A stretch of DNA of 8,244 bases, from assembly GCA_009668925.1 (NCBI GenBank), contig SBEK01000176.1, forward strand, positions 1-8,244. Direction: 5' to 3'. Within the stretch, counting starts at the first letter, position 1; the number at the start of each line of letters is the position of its first letter. Of this stretch, positions 1 through 6,852 are shown in pieces. The position numbers and the translations under genes were made by a program. The DNA comes from Deltaproteobacteria bacterium. GTDB taxonomy: Bacteria; Desulfobacterota; Syntrophia; Syntrophales; Smithellaceae. Below the pieces are notes generated by a model. That model was given only the letters and a program-made list of their open reading frames with translations. It ran no database searches and was not told the DNA's origin.

Positions 1-305
1 TTGCGGGGATTTCCGTCCTGCAGGACAAACCCGGGGCATCAGATAGACTTTCCCACGCCGTCCGGGGAAAATCCGGCCCAAATCCAAAGCCATGGATTCA
101 AGGTATCTTCCCGCGGCGCGACCGGGGCCGGATAGCACAGCGGCCGGTGTATTTGGGAAAACGGTTGGAGCGGAGCGGGAAGGACGTCTTTGGGCATGGC
201 GGCGAAGACGGGCCGGTTACCGCTGATCCTTGTTCGTATTTGCGGGGATTCCGTGCCGCAGGCCTTGCTTTACCATTAACCGGCATTATGCTACAAATTA
301 TCATC
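1..305. other. Left-edge region without a convincing gene
   Basis: No open frame here looks like a protein family I recognise. The helicase frame stays open upstream to a GTG at 147, but residues encoded from 147 to 305 have no family character and resemble translated noncoding DNA. The only structure seen is an imperfect direct repeat: 1-26 and 240-264 share the core TTGCGGGGATT and then CCGT and GCAGG, with one gap and three substitutions. The right end (about 265-305) becomes AT-richer, as expected of a promoter and leader. Confidence 0.5.
265..292 (+). promoter_or_regulatory. Weak candidate promoter for the helicase gene
   Basis: TTGCTT (265-270) and TATGCT (287-292) are separated by 16 bases and match the sigma-70 hexamers at 3/6 and 4/6 positions. 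They sit in the AT-rich stretch before the gene. Transcription would start near 299, leaving a very short leader for the ATG at 306 and favouring the ATGs at 318 or 399 if real. This is a by-eye match only. Confidence 0.2.
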
Positions 306-2393
306 ATGAAAGAAAAAATGGCGCATAAAAAGATTCCCCTGCATCACGCTCACGGACGCCCCGGCCGGAAATCCGGAAGGCCTGCGGTATTCTCCTACAT
401 GAAGCCTGATATCACGGCGCCGTTGAAGAGTGTTTTGGCCAGGATAGGAAAGCCGCCGTCCGTTCCCTTTGTCCCGGATGACTTTCAAGTGCGCGCACTT
501 GCCGCCGTGAGGCAAAATGATTGCCTGGTGATTGCGCCGACCGGTTCGGGCAAAACCTGGATCGCCCGGGAGGCGATTTTATCCGTTATGGAAAAAGGCG
601 GACGTTCCTGGTATGCCTCGCCGCTCAAGGCGCTTTCGAATTCCAAGTGGGTAGAGTTTGGTCTACATTTCGACCCCGAAAACGTCGGCATTATCACGGG
701 CGATACGAAAGAAAATACCGAAGCGCCGATTATTGTCGGCACGACGGAGATTCTGCGCAATCAGCTTTATGATGCGATGCACGAAGGGCTGGACCTCTCC
801 TGCGATCTGGTCATCCTGGATGAGGCGCATTTTCTGGGCGACGCCGACCGCGGCGTTGTTTGGGAAGAAATCATGATCTATCTGCCCGCTCGGGTGAATC
901 TGCTCCTGCTTTCGGCCACCATCGGGAACGGCGATGAGATCGCGGCCTGGCTCTCTTCCATCCGCCGGAAGCCCTGCGCCGTTATTCGTGAGGAGGCGCG
1001 TCCCGTGCCTCTGTATCCGATGTTCCTGCATCCTTCCGGCTGCCTGCACCCATACCTGGAGGGAAAAAAAGCCGGTCCGGCCGTTTGCGAATTCCTGAAG
1101 AAGGACAAGTTCCGGCCCCGGGGGAGCCAGCGTCCGCCGGATTATGCGGGGATCATCCGCGTGCTCGAGCGCTTCAATCTCCTGCCGGCCATCTTCTTTC
1201 TGAAATCGCGGGCGGAATGCGATGCGGCGCTGTCTTGCCGTTCGGGACTGACGCCGCTTAAAGCCGGCGATACGTTTACGGATGATTTGTATGAGATGCT
1301 GGACCGCTTTCCGAGTCTCGGCGCACACCGGCAGATCAAGGCGCTCCGGGCGGCGGGATTGGCGGCGCATCACGGAGGGCAGCTGCCCGCCTGGAAGCTC
1401 CTCATTGAAGAAATGATGAGCCGGGGGCATCTGCGGGCGATTTTTGCCACCTCCACGATTGCCGCAGGCGTGAATTTTCCAGCGCGGACCATTGTGCTGT
1501 TTAATTCCGACCAGTTTAACGGCCGTGATTTTGCGCCGCTTACCGCAACGGAATTCCGGCAGATGACGGGAAGGGCGGGCCGGCGCGGTCAGGACAACAT
1601 CGGGTTCATGCTGGCGATTGCCGGCCGGTTTATGGATCTGGGGCACATCCGGAAACTGCTCCATGCGGCGCCGGAAAATATTTTGAGCCAGTTGAGGAAT
1701 GATTTCGCGATGGTGTTGAATCTGCTTCTTTCCCAGACTCCGGCCGACGTGAAAAAAATATTTGAAAAATCGTTTGCCGCCTGGCAGCAAAGCAAAACGA
1801 ATTCATTCCGGTCGTCCGCCGCGGATGTGCTGTGGAAGGACTTTTCGCTGCATCTGGAATTTTTGCAGCGGGAAGGTTTTGTGGATGACGCGGGCAGGCT
1901 CACGGACGACGGACGATGGGCGGCGCATCTGCGGCTGGATCATCCGCTCCTTGTCGCCGAGTGCCTCAGGCAAAATGCTTTGCCCGAAGATAACGAAAAA
2001 TTGCTGGCCGCCGTTGTGGCGGTTTTCGCGTATGACCGCGACGATGAAATGCAGTTGCTGACGAGAGAACTGCCGCATAAACTGATGGCCGCATTACGTA
2101 AAATGCTGGTAACCGTCAGGCCGCTGTCCCGCCGTCTGGAGGCGGCGGGGTTTGTCAGCGCTAAGCTTCGCACATCGGCGGGCGTCGCCATGTATTACTG
2201 GGCTCAGGGACGCAGTTGGGAAGATGTGATCAAGGCTACAGGCGTTGCGGAAGGCGACATGGCCTCGCTGGTCTTCCGCACGGGGGACAATCTGCGGCAG
2301 ATCGCCGCGCTCAAGGATTCGCATCCGGACGCGGCGGCCTGTGCGGGAAGGGCGAGGGAGGCGATACTGCGAGAACCGGTCCTCTTCCTCTAG
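306..2393 (+). CDS. Ski2/Mtr4-type DEAH-box RNA helicase with DSHCT-like C-terminus
   Basis: Superfamily 2 ATP-dependent helicase, about 695 aa, probably cytoplasmic and acting on structured RNA, although the substrate is not shown by the sequence. Seen directly, numbering from the ATG at 306: Walker A APTGSGKT (77-84), motif Ia-like SPLKALSNSKW, Walker B DEAH (172-175), motif III SAT (203-205), and motif VI QMTGRAGRRG (419-428). The C-terminal part has HPLLVAE near 546, LLAAVVAVFAYD near 566, and MYYWAQGRSWEDV...EGD (629-651). That pattern is typical of the DSHCT domain that closes Ski2/Mtr4 helicases. No arch/KOW insert is evident. The start is uncertain: there is no good Shine-Dalgarno before 306, GAAAG precedes the ATG at 318 by 5 bases, and family-like sequence only begins near the ATG at 399. 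The residues before that (rich in His, Lys and Arg) may be a basic extension or untranslated. It ends in TAG directly before a repeat element, with no terminator seen. Confidence 0.92.
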   Translation: MKEKMAHKKIPLHHAHGRPGRKSGRPAVFSYMKPDITAPLKSVLARIGKPPSVPFVPDDFQVRALAAVRQNDCLVIAPTGSGKTWIAREAILSVMEKGGRSWYASPLKALSNSKWVEFGLHFDPENVGIITGDTKENTEAPIIVGTTEILRNQLYDAMHEGLDLSCDLVILDEAHFLGDADRGVVWEEIMIYLPARVNLLLLSATIGNGDEIAAWLSSIRRKPCAVIREEARPVPLYPMFLHPSGCLHPYLEGKKAGPAVCEFLKKDKFRPRGSQRPPDYAGIIRVLERFNLLPAIFFLKSRAECDAALSCRSGLTPLKAGDTFTDDLYEMLDRFPSLGAHRQIKALRAAGLAAHHGGQLPAWKLLIEEMMSRGHLRAIFATSTIAAGVNFPARTIVLFNSDQFNGRDFAPLTATEFRQMTGRAGRRGQDNIGFMLAIAGRFMDLGHIRKLLHAAPENILSQLRNDFAMVLNLLLSQTPADVKKIFEKSFAAWQQSKTNSFRSSAADVLWKDFSLHLEFLQREGFVDDAGRLTDDGRWAAHLRLDHPLLVAECLRQNALPEDNEKLLAAVVAVFAYDRDDEMQLLTRELPHKLMAALRKMLVTVRPLSRRLEAAGFVSAKLRTSAGVAMYYWAQGRSWEDVIKATGVAEGDMASLVFRTGDNLRQIAALKDSHPDAAACAGRAREAILREPVLFL

Positions 2394-2396
2394 AGC

Positions 2397-2561
2397 GGAC
2401 TGTTGAAACGCACCCGCCTGCTGCGTTGCGCTGCACCCTGTGCCGTTCAACGTACGTAAAAGTACGCCTCACGGCTCAGGTCTTGCGCGCCTTGCATTCG
2501 GGCACGTTTGAACAGTCCATGATATTTTGGGGGCCTTGCACCTGGACGTATTTGAAAAGCC
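2397..2561. repeat. MITE-like structured repeat, copy 1
   Basis: Bases 2407-2561 are identical to 2659-2813 (155 bases, by-eye comparison). This copy begins with GGACTGTTGAAACG (2397-2410), which has an inverted partner CGTTTGAACAGTCC (2505-2518), 13 of 14 paired. These define a 122-base palindromic core followed by a 43-base tail ending in TTGAAAAGCC. The core centre can fold: CGTAC/GTACG around GTAAAA, flanked by GCCGT/ACGGC. There is no transposase and no clear target duplication. It starts 4 bases after the helicase stop codon, so it forms the 3' untranslated region of that mRNA. It could be a nonautonomous mobile element or a dispersed structured intergenic repeat. Confidence 0.8.
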
Positions 2562-2639
2562 CCTGAAAACAGTGGCTGTTGACCGGGAGCGCATTCCCGA
2601 AGGGAGGCGCAATAGGATTGATGGAAATATTCCTTGCCG

Positions 2640-2658
2640 GTAAAGCCGCAGGCTTTAC
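2640..2658. repeat. Perfect hairpin at the left edge of repeat copy 2
   Basis: GTAAAGCC and GGCTTTAC form a perfect 8-base-pair stem around the loop GCA. It lies in the spacer between the two large repeats, and its right arm merges into copy 2. No T-run follows on either strand, so it is not an intrinsic terminator. The rest of the spacer (2562-2639) holds only small inverted repeats (AACAG/CTGTT, CGGGA/TCCCG) and no gene. Confidence 0.6.
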
Positions 2659-2813
2659 AACGCACCCGCCTGCTGCGTTGCGCTGCACCCTGTGCCGTTC
2701 AACGTACGTAAAAGTACGCCTCACGGCTCAGGTCTTGCGCGCCTTGCATTCGGGCACGTTTGAACAGTCCATGATATTTTGGGGGCCTTGCACCTGGACG
2801 TATTTGAAAAGCC
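2651..2813. repeat. MITE-like structured repeat, copy 2, with a different left end
   Basis: Bases 2659-2813 are identical to copy 1, but the left end differs. Instead of GGACTGTTGA it has GGCTTTACAA (2651-2660), which is an inverted match (9 of 10) to the right end TTGAAAAGCC (2804-2813). The internal site CGTTTGAACAGTCC is kept at 2757-2770 but has lost its partner. Identity of the shared 155 bases implies a recent duplication or gene-conversion-like event. Open frames crossing this region are repeat-encoded and not regarded as genes. Confidence 0.8.
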
Positions 2814-2826
2814 TCCCCATGCTGTC

Positions 2827-2858
2827 ATTGCGGGCGGACCCTTGGTCCGCGTGGCAAT
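2827..2858. repeat. 32-base palindromic repeat, unit A
   Basis: Outer stem ATTGC (2827-2831) with GCAAT (2854-2858). Inner stem GCGGACC (2834-2840) with GGTCCGC (2844-2850), 3-base loop CTT. The spacers are 2 bases on the left and GTG on the right. The layout 5-2-7-3-7-3-5 is shared with units B and D. It resembles the widespread GTCATTGCG...GGCAATC dispersed palindromes that I recall from many bacterial genomes. It may act as a transcript-stabilising or terminating hairpin, but no T-run follows. Confidence 0.75.
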
Positions 2859-2869
2859 CCCGGGCTGTC

Positions 2870-2901
2870 ATTACGAGCCGTCTCTCAGACGGCGTGGTAA
2901 T
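2870..2901. repeat. 32-base palindromic repeat, unit B
   Basis: This has the same orientation and architecture as unit A. Outer stem ATTAC (2870-2874) with GTAAT (2897-2901); inner stem GCCGTCT (2877-2883) with AGACGGC (2887-2893), loop CTC. The spacers are GA and GTG. Compared with unit A, both arms have changed together, so pairing is kept although the sequence is not. Both units are preceded by TGTC. Confidence 0.75.
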
Positions 2902-2925
2902 CTCATGGAGTAATCTCCTTATTAG

Positions 2926-2956
2926 GTTGCCACGGCTCCTCAGCGTCGCCTCCAAT
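2926..2956. repeat. Degenerate palindromic repeat, unit C (inverted)
   Basis: Read on the - strand this has the family ends ATTGG...GTG GCAAC with a 31-base span, preceded by CGTC. The inner stem is largely lost and the outer stem keeps only three pairs. It lies 24 bases after unit B in the opposite orientation. It looks like a decayed member of the same family. Confidence 0.45.
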
Positions 2957-3065
2957 GACGATGCAGGGTGCCGCCGCCGCTTGGGTGGGACGGAAATCTA
3001 AGTGCCGTTCAATTGTGAGCGGACACACTTACAGAAACTATGAGTAAGAAATGGGAAGAATTGGC

Positions 3066-4304
3066 ATGAAAGTGTGTGAGATGGCCACGCCGCCCGAGGG
3101 GCGGCTCGCCATTACAGCCTTAAGTCCATGGAAAGCAATATCGATCCTTGTTTCTTTTGCGCTTTGTATTCTGGCGGCGGCTCCGGTTTTTGCAGCCGAC
3201 GGACGTATAACGGAATTGCGCAACAGCACGTACCAGGTCTGTCTCCTGGAGGCGATCCATAAATCGTTTAATCAGGACGCCGCGGGCGCCGATGCGTCTC
3301 TGAAAAGGGCTCTGGAAATCGAACCGGACAATCCGACGGGTTACGCTCTGGAAGCCATGCTGCATTTGTTTGCCTATGAAATGTGCTTTACGCTGGCCCA
3401 GCGGCAGAAGGAAAGGGAAGAGATCATCTCTTATTCCGAAGCTGCTCTCTGGCGCGGAGAAAAAAGAATTGCCGAGCATCCCAAAGACAGCAAAGCCAAT
3501 TTGGCCGTAGGGCTGGCCAAGATCGCCAAAGTGCACTGGGCCATCAAGGAAAAAAAATACTGGGTCATGGCTCAGGAAACCTCGCATATCTGGAAGTATC
3601 TCGAAACGGCAAAGGCCGCCGATCCGAATAATTACGACGTCGATTTTCTGATGGGTCTGCTCCACTACCACATCGACCACTTTCCGGGTGTAACCGGCTT
3701 TTTGTCTTCACACCTGATCACTCCCGGAAATCGGCAAAAGGGTCTTCAGGAAATACAAACGGCGGCGCAAAAAGGATATCTCCTCAAGGATATTGCGCTC
3801 GTGGAATTGGCGACGATCTATCTCAGCTACGAGAGGCAGCCGGCGAAAGCGCTTCCTGTCATCCAGGAGCTCAACCGGCGGTTTCCCGACAATTACAATT
3901 TCTATTTTACCCTGGGCGTAACGCTGGCGGAGTTGAAGCGTTTTGCGGAGGCGGAAGCCGTGGCCGCGCGCATCGACAGGAACATCAGTTCCGGCGCGTT
4001 CTCTTTCGTGCCCGAACTCCGGCCGCGCTATTACCAGCTCTTGGGCCGCATCCATTTCAACCGCGGGGAATACGGCCGGGCGGAATCCAATTTTCAAAAA
4101 GCAATGCAGGATAAATCATTTTACAATATCCGCACGATGGCCCGGTCGCTTTTGTACCTGGGGATGATCCATGATCTTCGCCAGGAGCGCAAATATGCGG
4201 AGGACTATTACCGGCGGGTGCTCAAAGTCGAAGGCGCCGATGGGGCGGCGCGTCTGGAAGCGACGGCCTATCTGAAGGTCCCTTTTCAGGCCAACGGGAA
4301 GTGA
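3066..4304 (+). CDS. Secreted/periplasmic TPR-repeat protein
   Basis: Predicted 412-aa protein made mainly of tetratricopeptide-like helices. A hydrophobic stretch (AISILVSFALCILAAAP) followed by VFA|AD, cleavage near residue 43, indicates Sec export; no lipobox Cys is at the cleavage site. TPR-like helical pairs are seen near residues 74-103 (SLKRALEIEPDNP), 260-305 (AKALPVIQELNRRFPDN...RFAEAEAVAARI), 320-350 (YYQLLGRIHFNRGEYGRAESNF) and 360-390 (LLYLGMIHDL...YAEDYYRRVL). They probably form a protein-binding scaffold; the partner is unknown. The ATG at 3066 is preferred because GGGAAG (3053-3058) lies 7 bases before it. ATGs at 3051 and 3081 are alternatives, and no standard start exists between 3081 and the hydrophobic core. 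Codons 6-16 from this start are encoded by a palindromic repeat (3081-3112). uvrB follows after 54 bases with no terminator, so they may be co-transcribed. The specific function is not recognised. Confidence 0.85.
   Translation: MKVCEMATPPEGRLAITALSPWKAISILVSFALCILAAAPVFAADGRITELRNSTYQVCLLEAIHKSFNQDAAGADASLKRALEIEPDNPTGYALEAMLHLFAYEMCFTLAQRQKEREEIISYSEAALWRGEKRIAEHPKDSKANLAVGLAKIAKVHWAIKEKKYWVMAQETSHIWKYLETAKAADPNNYDVDFLMGLLHYHIDHFPGVTGFLSSHLITPGNRQKGLQEIQTAAQKGYLLKDIALVELATIYLSYERQPAKALPVIQELNRRFPDNYNFYFTLGVTLAELKRFAEAEAVAARIDRNISSGAFSFVPELRPRYYQLLGRIHFNRGEYGRAESNFQKAMQDKSFYNIRTMARSLLYLGMIHDLRQERKYAEDYYRRVLKVEGADGAARLEATAYLKVPFQANGK
3081..3112 (-). repeat. 32-base palindromic repeat, unit D, inside the TPR gene
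   Basis: Read on the - strand: outer stem ATGGC with GCCAT, inner stem GCCGCCC with GGGCGGC, loop CTC, spacers GA and GTG. These are the exact 5-2-7-3-7-3-5 architecture, loop and spacers of unit B, inverted. On the + strand it begins with an in-frame ATG and encodes MATPPEGRLAI, upstream of the signal-peptide core of the TPR protein. It appears to have inserted at, or been co-opted as, the start region of the gene. A stable hairpin here would be expected to affect translation initiation. Confidence 0.7.
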
Positions 4305-4358
4305 TGGACGAAACGTGAATGGTGGGCAGTAGACGGACTATTTAAGCAGAAAGACAAA

Positions 4359-6353
4359 ATGGAGAAATTTTCACTCAGTACGGATTTCATTCCGAGCGGG
4401 GATCAGCCGCAGGCGATCGATAAATTGACGCAGGGATTGGCGGCAGGCCTTGGCCATCAGGTGCTTTTAGGCGTGACCGGCTCCGGCAAAACCTTCACCA
4501 TCGCCAATGTCATCGCGCGTACGGGCCGGACGGCGCTGGTGATCGCGCACAATAAAACGCTGGCCGCGCAGCTGTATGAAGAGTTCAAGAGCCTTTTTCC
4601 GGAAAACGCCGTGGAATACTTTGTCAGCTATTATGACTACTATCAGCCGGAAGCCTACCTGCCGACGACCGACACCTATATCGAGAAAGACTCCGCGATC
4701 AACGAAGAAATCGACAAGCTGCGCCACGCGGCGACCTATGCGCTGCTGACGCGCCGCGACGTCATCATTGTCGCCAGCGTGTCCTGCATTTACGGCCTGG
4801 GATCGCCCGAAGCCTATCTGGGCATGATCGTCCAGCTGGAAGTGGGCAAAGAAATCCCCCGCGAAGAGATATTGAAGCGGCTCATTGAAATTCAGTATGA
4901 ACGAAACGACATCGATTTTCACCGGGGAACGTTCCGCGTGCGCGGCGATGTGGTCGAAATCTTCCCGCCCTATGAGGATGAGCAGGCGCTCCGGGTGGAA
5001 TTTTTCGGCGATACGATTGAGGCCATTCATCTGATCGATCCGCTTCGGGGCAAAAAGATGGGGTCGCTCACCCGGACGGCCGTTTATCCCGGCAGCCACT
5101 ATGTGACGACGCAGGATAATCTCAAACGGGCCACAGCCGATATCCGCGCCGAGCTGGCCGTGACGCTTACCGAACTCAAGGCCGCAAATAAACTCGTGGA
5201 GGCGCAGCGCCTGGAGCAGCGCACCAACTTCGATCTGGAAATGATGGAGGAAATGGGCTACTGCCAGGGCATCGAAAACTATTCCCGCCACCTGACGGGC
5301 CGCAAGCCCGGTGAACCGCCGCCGACGCTCATGGAATATCTGCCGAAGGACGCTCTGATCATCATCGATGAGAGTCATGCCACGCTGCCGCAGGTGGCCG
5401 GCATGTTCCGCGGCGACCGGTCACGCAAGGAAACGCTCGTCAAATACGGGTTTCGTCTGCCCTCCGCGCTGGACAACCGGCCCTTGCGTTTTGAAGAGTA
5501 CGAGGCTCTGCCCAATCAGCGAATTTATATTTCGGCGACGCCGGCCGTCTACGAGATGGAAAAAGCGCACGGCATCCGCGTGGAGCAGATCATCCGGCCG
5601 ACGGGGCTCATGGACCCGGAAATCGAAATCAAACCTGCGAGGCAGCAGGTGGATGATCTGCTCGAAGAAATCCGCCTGCGCATCAAAAGGGAGGAGCGGG
5701 TGCTCGTCACGACCCTGACCAAGCGCATGGCGGAAAATTTGACCGATTACTACAGCGGCCTGGGCATCCGTGTGCGCTATCTGCATTCGGACATTCATAC
5801 GCTGGAACGTGTCGGCATCATCCGCGATCTGCGTCTGGGAGAGTTTGATGTCCTGGTCGGCGTCAATTTGCTGCGCGAAGGCCTGGATATACCGGAGGTG
5901 TCGCTGGTGGCGATCCTTGACGCCGACAAGGAAGGCTTCCTGCGCTCCGAACGATCGCTCATTCAGACCAGCGGCCGCGCGGCGAGAAACGTCAACGGCA
6001 AGGTCATCATGTACGCCGATAAAATCACCAGATCCATTCAGGCCTGCCTTGATGAAACCTCGCGCCGCCGGACGATCCAGGCGAGGTATAACGAAGAAAA
6101 CGACATCACGCCCGAAACCATCAAAAAGTCGATCAGCAACGTTCTCGGCTCCATCTACGAAGCCGACTATGTCACGATACCCGTGGATACCCGGGGGAAG
6201 GCTATTCCGGATAGAGAAGAAGATCTGCCGGCGCTCATTAAAAAGCTCACGGCGGACATGAAGCAGGCGGCGAAGGAGCTGGAATTCGAAAAAGCCGCCG
6301 CGCTGCGCGATGAAATCAAGGAGATGAACAAGATCCTGCTGGAGATGGGGTAG
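4359..6353 (+). CDS. uvrB: UvrABC excision nuclease subunit B
   Basis: UvrB is the damage-verifying helicase of nucleotide excision repair. It is loaded by UvrA, opens the DNA around the lesion and recruits UvrC for the incisions; it is cytoplasmic. The sequence is full length at 664 aa. Landmarks: N-terminal [11 protein letters not shown]; Walker A GVTGSGKT (38-45); the tyrosine-rich beta-hairpin region [20 protein letters not shown] (91-110) that clamps the strand; [29 protein letters not shown] Walker B (337-340); [32 protein letters not shown]; motif [11 protein letters not shown] (536-544); and the C-terminal UVR coiled coil (about 625-660, [17 protein letters not shown]) that contacts UvrC. 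The ATG at 4359 matches the family's usual start; only a weak purine-rich stretch (GCAGAAAGAC) precedes it. Motif VI has Ser538 where E. coli UvrB has Ile. No SOS-type operator was seen in the 54 bases upstream. It converges on the - strand toxin-like gene. Confidence 0.98.
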   Translation: MEKFSLSTDFIPSGDQPQAIDKLTQGLAAGLGHQVLLGVTGSGKTFTIANVIARTGRTALVIAHNKTLAAQLYEEFKSLFPENAVEYFVSYYDYYQPEAYLPTTDTYIEKDSAINEEIDKLRHAATYALLTRRDVIIVASVSCIYGLGSPEAYLGMIVQLEVGKEIPREEILKRLIEIQYERNDIDFHRGTFRVRGDVVEIFPPYEDEQALRVEFFGDTIEAIHLIDPLRGKKMGSLTRTAVYPGSHYVTTQDNLKRATADIRAELAVTLTELKAANKLVEAQRLEQRTNFDLEMMEEMGYCQGIENYSRHLTGRKPGEPPPTLMEYLPKDALIIIDESHATLPQVAGMFRGDRSRKETLVKYGFRLPSALDNRPLRFEEYEALPNQRIYISATPAVYEMEKAHGIRVEQIIRPTGLMDPEIEIKPARQQVDDLLEEIRLRIKREERVLVTTLTKRMAENLTDYYSGLGIRVRYLHSDIHTLERVGIIRDLRLGEFDVLVGVNLLREGLDIPEVSLVAILDADKEGFLRSERSLIQTSGRAARNVNGKVIMYADKITRSIQACLDETSRRRTIQARYNEENDITPETIKKSISNVLGSIYEADYVTIPVDTRGKAIPDREEDLPALIKKLTADMKQAAKELEFEKAAALRDEIKEMNKILLEMG

Positions 6354-6395
6354 GCATCTCTCTCGCAATATCGCGAAGAAGTGGATGGCTTTTTT
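6354..6395 (+). terminator. Weak candidate terminator after uvrB
   Basis: After the uvrB stop, CATC...GATG encloses TCGC-AATATC-GCGA and is followed by a run of six T (6390-6395). The stem is short and interrupted, so an intrinsic terminator is only possible. The T-run overlaps the stop codon of the convergent gene. Confidence 0.3.
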
Positions 6396-6852
6396 ATTTC
6401 GGTTTCTTCAGGCCGGTAATGCCGGCCTTATTGAAACTGCTGTGAAGATCAAGCATTTCCATTTTGGATAGTGAGCCTGACTGAAGGAATTTCTTGTATA
6501 TCATGTGCATCGTCTGTTCGTTCAGCTTTCCCTTTTCGATGATATTCGCTTGGCTCCTCAGCAATTTATCTTTTTCGATCGTGTAAGGTTTTTCGTCAAA
6601 ATCGATAACACAATCGCAGTCAAACATGATGAATTGACGTTTTTCAAATTTGAAATGATCGTGACCTGAGCGTGTCTCGCCGGATTGAAAATTTTCTATT
6701 TGAGTAGTTGTGGTGGCTAGGTAAACAAGAGCAATTTGAGAAAAGGTTCCCGTTTCACCAAGATAGATAAACCAACGGGCTTTTGTTTCGGTGCCATATC
6801 TCGGTTCAGGAAATTGATCCCACCTGAATAGCGTACCGACTTCAAGATTCAA
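6394..6852 (-). CDS. Putative MazF/PemK-like toxin paired with a Panacea protein
   Basis: A 152-aa protein of no family I recognise with certainty. Its layout matches MazF/PemK endoribonucleases by eye: an N-terminal strand VGTLFRW; KARWFIYLG (24-32), with Arg26 where MazF has its catalytic Arg in the KxRP-type motif; IALVYLATTTTQ (40-51), with threonines where MazF has its catalytic Thr; HDHFKFEKRQFIMFDCDCVIDF (64-85), resembling the strand before the dimer region; then EKDKLL and a C-terminal helix. The Pro of KxRP is replaced by Trp27. If correct it would cleave mRNA and arrest growth. The start is TTG at 6852, overlapping the upstream stop by four bases (TTGA); the next Met codon is at residue 76, so no ATG alternative keeps the fold. 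The gene is AT-rich compared with uvrB. It could instead be an unrelated beta-barrel effector neutralised by the Panacea partner. Confidence 0.6.
   Translation of the reverse strand: MNLEVGTLFRWDQFPEPRYGTETKARWFIYLGETGTFSQIALVYLATTTTQIENFQSGETRSGHDHFKFEKRQFIMFDCDCVIDFDEKPYTIEKDKLLRSQANIIEKGKLNEQTMHMIYKKFLQSGSLSKMEMLDLHSSFNKAGITGLKKPK
6410..6428. repeat. GC-rich palindrome in the 3' end of the toxin-like gene
   Basis: AGGCCGG (6410-6416) and CCGGCCT (6422-6428) pair perfectly around TAATG. It lies within coding sequence (residues near KAGITGL) of an otherwise AT-rich gene. Neither strand has a T-run next to it, so a terminator role is not supported. Confidence 0.5.

Noticed and set aside
2579..3001. 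Open frame of 140 codons on the + strand across the repeats
   Set aside because: It is made of the large repeat and palindromic units, and the identical 155 bases also read open in copy 1. No protein-like character.
3011..3023. AATTGTGAGCGGA, identical to the left part of the E. coli lac operator
   Set aside because: The symmetric right half is absent, no LacI-type regulator or sugar gene is nearby, and 13 bases can match by chance.
3023..3077. ACACACTT and AAGTGTGT inverted repeat before the TPR gene
   Set aside because: Only 8 low-complexity bases with a 39-base loop; not convincing as an operator or terminator.
2397..3112. Possible CRISPR array because of several repeats in a row
   Set aside because: Units differ in size, orientation and spacing, the spacers are not of uniform length, and no cas gene is present.
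4467..5378. Long open frame on the - strand inside uvrB
   Set aside because: Antisense shadow of a clearly conserved gene; GC-rich codon bias produces such frames. The same applies to 5421-6368 in uvrB and 663-1790 in the helicase.
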